Shown here in pieces: positions 56,835-64,000 of a DNA stretch of 64,000 nucleotides (within the stretch, counting starts at the first letter, position 1; each line of letters opens with the position of its first letter). The notes below the pieces were generated by a model that saw nothing but the letters and a program-made list of their open reading frames with translations, searched no databases and had not been told where the DNA came from. A program made the translations under genes and the position numbers. Source of the DNA: Humulus lupulus (lineage: Eukaryota > Streptophyta > Magnoliopsida > Rosales > Cannabaceae); contig NC_084794.1 of assembly GCF_963169125.1 (NCBI RefSeq), positions 113,188,358 to 113,252,357 of the forward strand. The letters are read 5' to 3'.

Positions 56835-59265
56835 TGTAACACCCTGGATAGCCAAGACCGTTACACTGCATGTTTACAAATGTGCAAAACTTGTTAATCA
56901 AGTCATTTAGTTAGAAACGTGTTACTGAATCTACAGTTGAACTAGGGTTAAAAGATTTTGGTCATAAAAGTTTCATTTCTTATAATCAAACATTTTTACA
57001 TGGGATCCCAAAAGTAGTAGCGTTAAAAGACACTTTACAAAATTTCAGGATAAAAGTACAGTTACTAGCCACTCTAAGGGCAAAACAGACATTTGGCTTT
57101 TCCCATCATGTACTGCCCCTCGGTCGTGGCGGCCGATCAGCTGACTATGTACATTCAGCCTCAAAGCCCTCCATCTCAGGACTGGTCCACTCTGCCCTTG
57201 CCTTTACCTGCACCATGTAGCACCTGTGAGCCAAGGCCTAGCAAGAAAACACATTAACAGAACATAATCATCAAACAAACAACTAGATAACTCATACAGT
57301 ATAATCATATACTCAATATTCCAAATATTCACGTTAATCAAGTATTCAGCATACCAAGTTCAACATTCATATTAACAACCATTCACAAATGATAACCAGG
57401 GTCAACGCCCTTACATCGCACCCTCTATTTACCCCACTAACTCCAGCCCGCTTAAACCGAGCTCAATGAATATCAAGATGTCCTCAGCTACCAATGGCCG
57501 ACCCGCGCCCTTTGCGCAAATATTATTTACGGCACTCTTAGGTCGTTTATCACATGTCCCGTGGCATAATATCATCTATGACATCATACAGATATAGGGA
57601 GCTCTTAGTCCCAACACAATCACATAACCGGGTGCAGTTTTCTTACCTTTAGATTCTAATAGCTTTGTTCAATTCAACCCTCAAGCACGATCCCGCCTGA
57701 GCCTTAGCGTACACCTAGTCACGGTCTTAAGTCAGAACCATACCAAACTTCAATTCCAAAACCTAGCCTTGGGACCAATCCCCAGCCCTCGGGAAGCCCT
57801 AATTCCACCAAATGGGGTGGTGGAATCAAACCCCGAGCCCTCGGGCACAAACCCTAAGAAATAACCCAAGAACCCCCTTCTAGAAATAGGGTAGCGATAC
57901 AACGCCATAAAGAGGGCGCTATAGCGCTAAAAACAGAGCCAACAGGCTCCCAGACACCCAAGCCTAGCGCTGTAGCGCCCTAAGGCTAGCGCTACAGCGC
58001 TAGTCACAGCTAGACAACACTCAGGTTTTTCCCCTTCGAACTTCCTCGAGCCAAAACCCTCTAACACCCTTCCAAAGCTCAACCAAAACACCAAAACAAG
58101 CCCACCATCATCTATAACTCACCCCATATGACCCAACAATATGAAACTTAAGCACATGCACCCCAAAACAAGGAAATCACCATGGCTAAGTTTGAAGCTC
58201 AAAAACTCAACAGAAAACAACAGAAACCTCTGAATTCAAGTGACCAAGTTCAGAACTTCTTACCTTCAACAGAGAAATTCGACCTTAGGCTATCCTCCAC
58301 ACTTCCTTAGCTTTCACGCCTAAAAACTTCAGCCTTAACTCCCTAGAATTTCCATCAAAACTCAGCTCAAAATCCATTTTAACACCAAGAACCAGAAACT
58401 GAATAGCAGCCTCAAAATCTTACCTTAATTGGATGAGTAATCTCTGCCAATCCCTCAAGCCAAGTCAAGAACCCTAGTGGTGAGCCTTAGCCTAAGCCTT
58501 CTCTGAAGTTTAGCTCCAAATTCTAGAAAAATTGGTGAAGAAAAGCCCAAACCAAGAGAGAGAGAGAGAAGAGACTCCCACTTTTCAAACCGAGAGATAG
58601 AGAGAGAGAGAAGAGACTCCCACTTTTCCTTCTTTCCTTTTCCTTCAGACTTCTAATACTTTCTACATATTCCACTAAGGCATAAAGCAGCATGACCCTT
58701 ATCTCTGATTTTAAACCCCAAAAGACCAAACTGCCCTCCCAATTAAAACTAAGCTTTTAAACCTCCTAAGGGCATTTTAGTCATTACACCCAATTCCTGC
58801 TAATTCCTCGAATGTCTCTAATATTTATCGCTTACCTCCCGACACCTAACTAATCACCAATTATATTCCTCAATATCAAAATAGACTCCAATATATTTCC
58901 TAAATTCCCAGAAATACCCCAGGATCGCCCTGAGCTGGGTATAAATCCCCGCCGTGACTTTTTCGCTAAACCACTCACTAGGATCACCTCGAGTCACAAG
59001 CTACAAATATATCCACATAATAATGTGGTCTCATCAATTTATCACAGATATTTACATTTATGCCCTCAATGGGACAAAATTACGAATATGCCCTTCTAAC
59101 ATAATCAAGGCCTACATGCATACTAATACACATAGTCATGCATCACAGATATCCAAATAATCATATAACATGCTTTTAATTATTAAATCACATATAATCC
59201 AATTATGCCCTCCTGACACACTAATCAAGGCCCTTAAGCCTTATTAGTAAATTTGGGTCGTTACA
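56835..59265 (-). mobile_element. LTR-F: solo LTR
   Basis: About 2.43 kb, minus strand TGTAACGACCC (59265) to GGGTGTTACA (56835). The flanks rejoin as 'ccaaatata-tccacataataatgtgg', which is the uninterrupted sequence found at 59003-59030. The target duplication is imperfect (ATATT against TATCC), one terminal base being ambiguous. Four donor-like motifs (minus strand) lie near 57206, 57645, 58261 and 58423. GA repeats at 58555-58605. Confidence 0.85.
57893..58002 (-). repeat. Palindrome ladder and hairpin, LTR-F
   Basis: TAGCGATACAACGCC (57892-57906) with GCGCTATAGCGC (57916-57927); AGCGCTGTAGCGC (about 57966-57978) with TAGCGCTACAGCGCTA (57987-58002). Centre spacings are about 22 bp and the pair offset about 73 bp on the second members. 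The hairpin is at 57802-57826, on the 3' side in LTR sense. Confidence 0.72.
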
Positions 59266-59529
59266 TATCCACATAATAATGTGGTCTCAATCACACAGAC
59301 TCAAATTTACTATTATACCCTCAGCGGGTCAAATTACTAAAATTCCCTTCTTATAAGAAACGGACCCACATACACATATTTAACATATCTTGCATGCAAG
59401 CATAATTATATTATAATATAATTCACATAATAACATGCTCATACATATTAACACATAATTAGCGCAATTATTGCATCCTGGCCCCCTAATCCAGGCACTA
59501 AGTCATATTAGGGAATTTGGGATGTTACA
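59266..59529 (-). repeat. LTR-B, 5'-terminal segment
   Basis: 264 bp ending (plus strand) 'attagggaatttgggatgttaca'. The minus-strand start is most like that of Tek0 (5506). Followed by the TTTAT duplication and the rest of the Tek1 3' LTR. Confidence 0.85.
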
Positions 59530-60455
59530 TTTATGGAATCAAATTGTAATGAGGATGTTATTTATGGTTTATTACTATGTGACCTCTTGGGCTTTGGGAC
59601 AGGATCGTACTCGGGGGCCGTCTCTTGTAATCTGGTGCTTGTATAAAAGGTAAGAAAACGGTTGTACCCGTAAAGCAGGGCGTGGCCCTATTGTTTGTAT
59701 TGCAGGGCGTGGCCCTAATGTTTACGTTTAATACGTGAATAAATATTTGTGAATATTATGCAATATGATGAATGTTTATGAGTGAACGATGGAGGCCAGG
59801 AACGACAAAGGCCGAGAACGTCAAGAAGCCGGGAACGATAAGGGGTCGGGATCGGCGTTGAGCACGCTGAGTGTAGGCTATTAGGGCGAGACCCTCCTAG
59901 GGTGCTGGAGCCACCCTCTCGGTGAAGACCGTGAACCCAGGGCCTGGTAAAGCGCCTGGGATGGCATTGGCCGCTATGTGTTTAGCCCATCGGGTGTGTT
60001 GTTGTATATTGTGGATTATTATGTATATGTCATATGTTTTGTGTTGAGTTTTCTTCCTGGACTTCGGATCATGGGTGCTCTATGGTGCATGTAAGGGTAA
60101 AAGAAGGGTCGAACAACCATGAGTACAAAGAGCATGGAGTGACGGGTACATGTTTGGCCTACCTGGCTGCCACGGCCATGGATATTTTGGGAAAATGTAC
60201 TGCAATGGTTGTTTTGTCGCCTAGGTCGACCTTAATTGTATTTTTGAGTTGTAAAGTACTTTCTAAACAATATCTTTGGATCCCGTCTGTATAATTTTTC
60301 CAAGATTTCAATGAATGACCAAATTTTTATACTTTATGTCTTTAAACAAGTTTTATTTCAGTTTGGTCACACTTTTAACCTAAAACCTCGATTAGCGAGC
60401 TAATGACACATTTTTAACTCACATAGTAATGACTCTAAGGAAGTAGGGCGTTACA
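59530..60455 (+). repeat. Tek1 3' LTR, right part
   Basis: Collinear with 10717-11580 of the 5' LTR. AGGTAAG is intact at 59648; the last motif is ATGTAAG near 60089. There is an extra repeat of 'gggcgtggccctaa' (59690-59720) and of 'gccgggaacga' (59795-59845). It ends GGGCGTTACA followed by target duplication CAATA. Confidence 0.92.
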
Positions 60456-60574
60456 CAATATATCACTCATATCGTAATATCCTGCACTCAGAAGATTCTT
60501 AGAATATTCAAATATATTTAACACACATCATGACTAAGCAATTAAATCATCAACAATGGATATGGGCCTCAACC

Positions 60575-60850
60575 CGGTTCCACTGTTAATGTCCTGGCTC
60601 CAACCCGGACTTTATTACCATTTACCTGGCTCCAACCCAGAATATATATTCACCATGTCCTGGCTCCAACCCTGACTATATATTCACCATATATTGGCCT
60701 CTACCCGGACCATATATTCTTACTGTGTCCTGGCTCTAACCCGGACTATATATTCTTAACGTGCTCTAACCCGGACTAAATATTCTTACCGTGTCCTAGC
60801 TCCAACCCAGACTATATTATGTTAAGGTTCTGGCTTCAAACCAAACCTAC
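60575..60850. repeat. Minisatellite, about 37-bp unit
   Basis: Unit 'tgtcctggctccaacccggactatatattc-acca' recurs seven to eight times with substitutions and short indels. Confidence 0.85.
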
Positions 60851-61814
60851 TTACCATTTAGCAGCAAAATGCAAAAGCATTGCAAGAGTAGGTATTAAGC
60901 ATACCCTCGTCTTAATGACCCAAACAAAACTAGTGCATTCTACTACTACAAGCACACACTAGTATACTCATGTTTGCCCTTTCACAGTTACTGTAATTAA
61001 TACAGTGTACTCGGATTAAACTATGGCATACCCTTATAGCTAATATTCTACGATAGCTACATGCAATAAAGTTCTCTTAGAGACTATACTATAGCCTCTT
61101 ATACACCTTATAGTGTATAAGGTCAGATTTCATTTTAGTCTTTACGGTATCATGAGAAAATTGGGCTCACCACAACACGCTCTCTGTGCTGTGCATTTTA
61201 ATATTCTTTAACTAAAGAACTCTCTTATCGGATAACTCATATTTTGGTTTTAGGAAAAAAGAGTTTTACTCAACTCCTATCTTTAGAAAAACACCAACTT
61301 GTCATCATGTTACAAAAGTTTATTGTTTTCTATCATTTACCAACATACCGCTTTTTGACCCTTTACAAATAATATATGACAATGTTATCTCGTTCTCTTA
61401 ATGATTCTACAAAACCCAACTCCCATTCTTACCATTTTTATCCATAACCTAGGATCTCTTTTTACATTATTTTTTTTTAAAGAATGGCAATTGGACCTGT
61501 AACTTAAAAATGGTAAAAATCAACATTTAAATTAACTCAAGCTGATTTGGGATTGGTTGAGTCTCCAAATCCTTAGTTATCTTTGCAAGGAACTATTTCT
61601 TTGCATTTCCAAGACTTTACTTCCACTATTTAACTTAAGGTGGTAAAGTCTCATTTTTAAACTTTTGCCCCAAGTTGAGATTTGGGCAAAAACTCTTAAA
61701 CTATCGTTCACGTATTCTGTGTCATAAGGATGGGAACTAGGCGAAAGCCTCATGTCAAAAACTTATTTTAGGTTAAGAGAACTAACCTCCCAAAAATCAT
61801 TTTTTGTTAAGGTT

Positions 61815-62400
61815 CGAAATTACTACTTTTCAGATTTTAGGGAAAAATTAGAAAATTTATTTCTCTTAAATCGTGACACATTTTTCTCTAAAATTTTACT
61901 GGAGTCCTTATACACATCTTAAATAATTTCTCTCAAAATTTCATAATCTTTTGGATGGTAAAACCCATTCAAATTTTTTAAGCAACCTAGGCAGTGCATG
62001 CTGCCCAGAAGTTTTTCCCATATTTTAAGGTAACTTTGAAAATTTACTTCTCTTACACCGTAGCCTAGTTCTTTCTAAAATTTTACAGGAATATTTATAC
62101 TTGTCTAAATTAGCTTCCTTAAAAATTTAAATTTTTTTTTAATAATAGAACTCATCAAAATGTTTAAAGCAATCTGGACAGTACTTGCTGCCAAGAAGTT
62201 TTGTTTCCAGATTCTAGGGCAAAATTTGAAAAATCATATCTCTTATACCTTAACAAATTTTCCTCTAAAAATTTAAAGTGACCCTTATAAATGTTTAAAC
62301 TAACACCCTACCAAAGTTCATAGCTTTTTTATTAGTAAAACTCATTCAAAAGTCAAAACAATCTGGGATTTACATCAACATGCCAAAACGTTCATATCTT
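61815..62400. repeat. About 190-bp tandem repeat, three-plus diverged copies
   Basis: 'cagattttagggaaaaattagaaaat...tctcttaa' near 61817 recurs near 62010 and 62203, each followed by '...aaaatttta...actcat(t/c)-aaa...gcaatctgg/gcaacctagg...tgctgcc-agaagtttt'. A partial fourth copy begins near 62385. Confidence 0.75.
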
Positions 62401-63884
62401 GGATTTAAAAAAACCTTTTTACGATTTTCCAAAGCCTATCATCAATTAATTACAAAGAAATACGCAACTACACAAATATTTTTTTATAGACAAAAGTAGT
62501 AGAGTGTGATCTGGCCCGTTGGAAGCCAGACCACGAAATTTTGGCAGCATTTTTTGTTTTACACAACCTAACATCAATAAGTATTTCTAGCATAACCCTA
62601 GCCACATTCATGCATGCAAGTCATCATACCACACATAAATATCAACCTTACGCATAAAATAAGCTCAAAAACTATTGAAATACCCTATACAACCAGATCT
62701 ACAAGAATCACCACAAAATATAAAGAACTCAGCCATAGATTCTACCTTTCGAAGCCCTAGCTTGGAGATGTGTTTCTTAGCTCTTCAACACCTTCCGTTA
62801 GTGCTCTAAACTCTCAAAACAGAGCCCCAAGTTCCACATGCAGATTTTTAAGAAAAGGATTAGGGTAGAAAACTTAGATGAGGAAGAAAACATGCAAACT
62901 ATCAAGATTTCTTACCTTGCTTCCACTAGATCACCAAAGTGCTAACTCCTTGAGGTACTACCCATACAAGCCTCTCTTAAACCATAGAACACAAGATCAA
63001 AGCCATGTATGGCTATTATATCACATGCATGCAACATAAACCCTTAGGTTTTCAGGTTTGAAAAGGAAGAGAGAGAAAAAATAGAGTAGGGTTCGAAACT
63101 TACTCTTCCATAGTATGCTCTTGAGCTTCTCCCTCCTTCAATGGGGGAATGAGTGATCTTGGCTCTTGGAGAGAAAAAAAATTGCAGCAATGGAGATTAG
63201 AGAGATACTAGGTTTTGGTTTTGGGGAGAGAGAATGGAAGAGAGTGTTTTTCTTGAGGGAAAAGAATTTTTTTGAGAAAATGATTAGAAGTGTAAGAGAG
63301 CAATGATTAGGGTTTAACTTGTGAGTGGGGTAAGGCTCTTACTCTTCCCCTAGGGTAGGTGTCCTAGGCTCTTGGGAGCCCTAGGCATAGCCTTGCCGCC
63401 CACCCCTCTCTCTCTCTCCTCCCTTGGAAAAGACCTTTATGCCCTTGCTCCTCTTTACCTCTCTCCTTAGACACTCAAGGGCCCTTTTGTAATTTTACTT
63501 ATCTAAAATTCCCTAAATTTTACCCTATAGTTTTTAAATATCTCCAAGCTTAGTTAATTAAATTAACTGTGACCCCAAAAATAAGATTTGTCACATATCA
63601 TATAATTTTGGTAATTTTATCAAATTGACCAAAATGCCCTTAGAGGCCCAAAATAGAAATTCTCATTCTTAAGCCCGGTTGATTGGAATTCAAACCTCAA
63701 TAAATTTTTCTTAAACTTATTGGCTCGACTATAAAGTTCTAGTTGCCAGACAAAATTAATATTTTTTATGCCATAGTATTTCCTATTTTATTTAATTCAA
63801 GATTTTTCTCCCATTAGGGTTTATTCCTTAGTCTAAGACCAATCTTTCTTTGCATAAAGCCTGATCCTTTATCGGATCATTACA

Positions 63885-64000
63885 ACGGCTATAAAATTCA
63901 CTAATCGTCACCAATTCATATAATATCATTTATCAAAATAATATTCCACATAATTCTTCATCGGCTTCAATCGGTTACTAGCGGGTGTTCAAAACACAGG
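63885..64000. other. Unassigned right edge
   Basis: 116 bp after the LTR-G terminus. No ORF or known terminus is seen. It could be original target sequence or internal sequence of the LTR-G element. Confidence 0.35.

Larger units (their letters stand above)
17725..59529 (-). mobile_element. LTR-B: solo LTR inserted in the Tek1 3' LTR, heavily re-interrupted
   Basis: Target duplication TTTAT occurs at 17720-17724 and 59530-59534. LTR-B sequence is 17725-17793, 44461-45337, 55544-56834 and about 59266-59529, together near 2.5 kb, a normal length for one LTR of this superfamily. No internal region, PBS or pol lies between its parts, so it is a solo LTR left by LTR-LTR recombination. The minus-strand start is TGTAACATCCC at 59529 and the end GGGCGTTACA at 17725. 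Confidence 0.85.
9422..60455 (+). mobile_element. Tek1: complete Tekay-like chromovirus, itself split by 41.8 kb of insertions
   Basis: The 5' LTR is 9422-11580, the internal region 11581-16453, and the 3' LTR is in two pieces, 16454-17724 and 59530-60455. The two halves rejoin exactly: 'gattggtttat' at 17714-17724 followed by 'tttatggaatcaaattgtaatgagg' at 59530 reproduces 10711-10740 of the 5' LTR. Target duplication CAATA is at 9417-9421 and 60456-60460. Without nested DNA the element is about 9.2 kb. Gag-pol order and the C-terminal chromodomain-like segment place it among plant chromoviruses, most like Tekay/Del. All reading frames are broken. Confidence 0.92.
60461..63884 (-). repeat. 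LTR-G, main segment
   Basis: About 3.4 kb without any gene, ending (plus strand) 'ggatcattaca' at 63884, the start of a minus-oriented LTR (TGTAATGATCC). With 8656-9421 it gives an LTR near 4.2 kb. It contains a minisatellite (60575-60850), a roughly 190-bp tandem repeat (61815-62400) and donor-like motifs on the minus strand (62912 cttaccttg, 63103 acttactc). Confidence 0.55.

Overview
The window is plant nuclear DNA made almost entirely of nested transposable elements. No intact host gene, rRNA, tRNA or CRISPR array is visible. The chromodomain-type Ty3/gypsy, Athila-type and CACTA (En/Spm) elements, AT-rich introns with GT-AG borders and an initiator-tRNA primer-binding site all point to a eudicot, probably from gene-poor, heavily silenced chromatin. 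I cannot name the species from sequence alone.

Layout. (1) 1-143: the end of a minus-strand LTR. (2) 145-5324: the 3' half of an Athila-type element (integrase tail, decayed 'putative plant transposon protein' ORF, 3' LTR 3881-5324). (3) 5325-5505: a short patch with no recognised repeat. (4) 5506-8655: a chromovirus remnant (Tek0) whose 5' LTR is fused to the end of RT by deletion. (5) 8656-9421 plus 60461-63884: one long LTR (LTR-G) split by everything between. (6) 9422-60455: a complete but dead Tekay-like element (Tek1), TSD CAATA.

Within Tek1 the insertions stack like Russian dolls, and most are proved by 5-bp target duplications. Solo LTR-B (17725-59529, TSD TTTAT) sits in the Tek1 3' LTR. 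LTR-B hosts Tek2 (17794-44455, TSD ACAAG), solo LTR-D (45338-55543) and solo LTR-F (56835-59265). Tek2 is cut in its protease by solo LTR-C (23297-40730, TSD ACACA). LTR-C carries a 15-kb CACTA transposon (23593-38622). That transposon has two spliced genes, both stopped by nonsense codons, plus captured exons of a mitochondrial GTPase gene. LTR-D hosts a gag-only element, Tat1 (45896-51754, TSD CAAGC), and solo LTR-E (52425-54550, TSD GAAAT). The deepest path is LTR-G > Tek1 > LTR-B > Tek2 > LTR-C > CACTA > captured exons.

The most unusual signal is an architecture shared by LTRs of different families. Each carries a ladder of short palindromes, set in pairs about 20-23 bp centre to centre and usually repeated every 60-76 bp. 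The palindromic word differs by family (GCGCTATAGCGC, GTGCCGCGGCAC, GTCGCGAC, CGATATATCG) but the geometry is kept. In the Tekay-like LTRs the ladder lies between the second and third of up to four consensus AGGTAAG motifs, next to a conserved ATTCCACCA/TGGTGGAAT hairpin. All coordinates and comparisons were made by eye.
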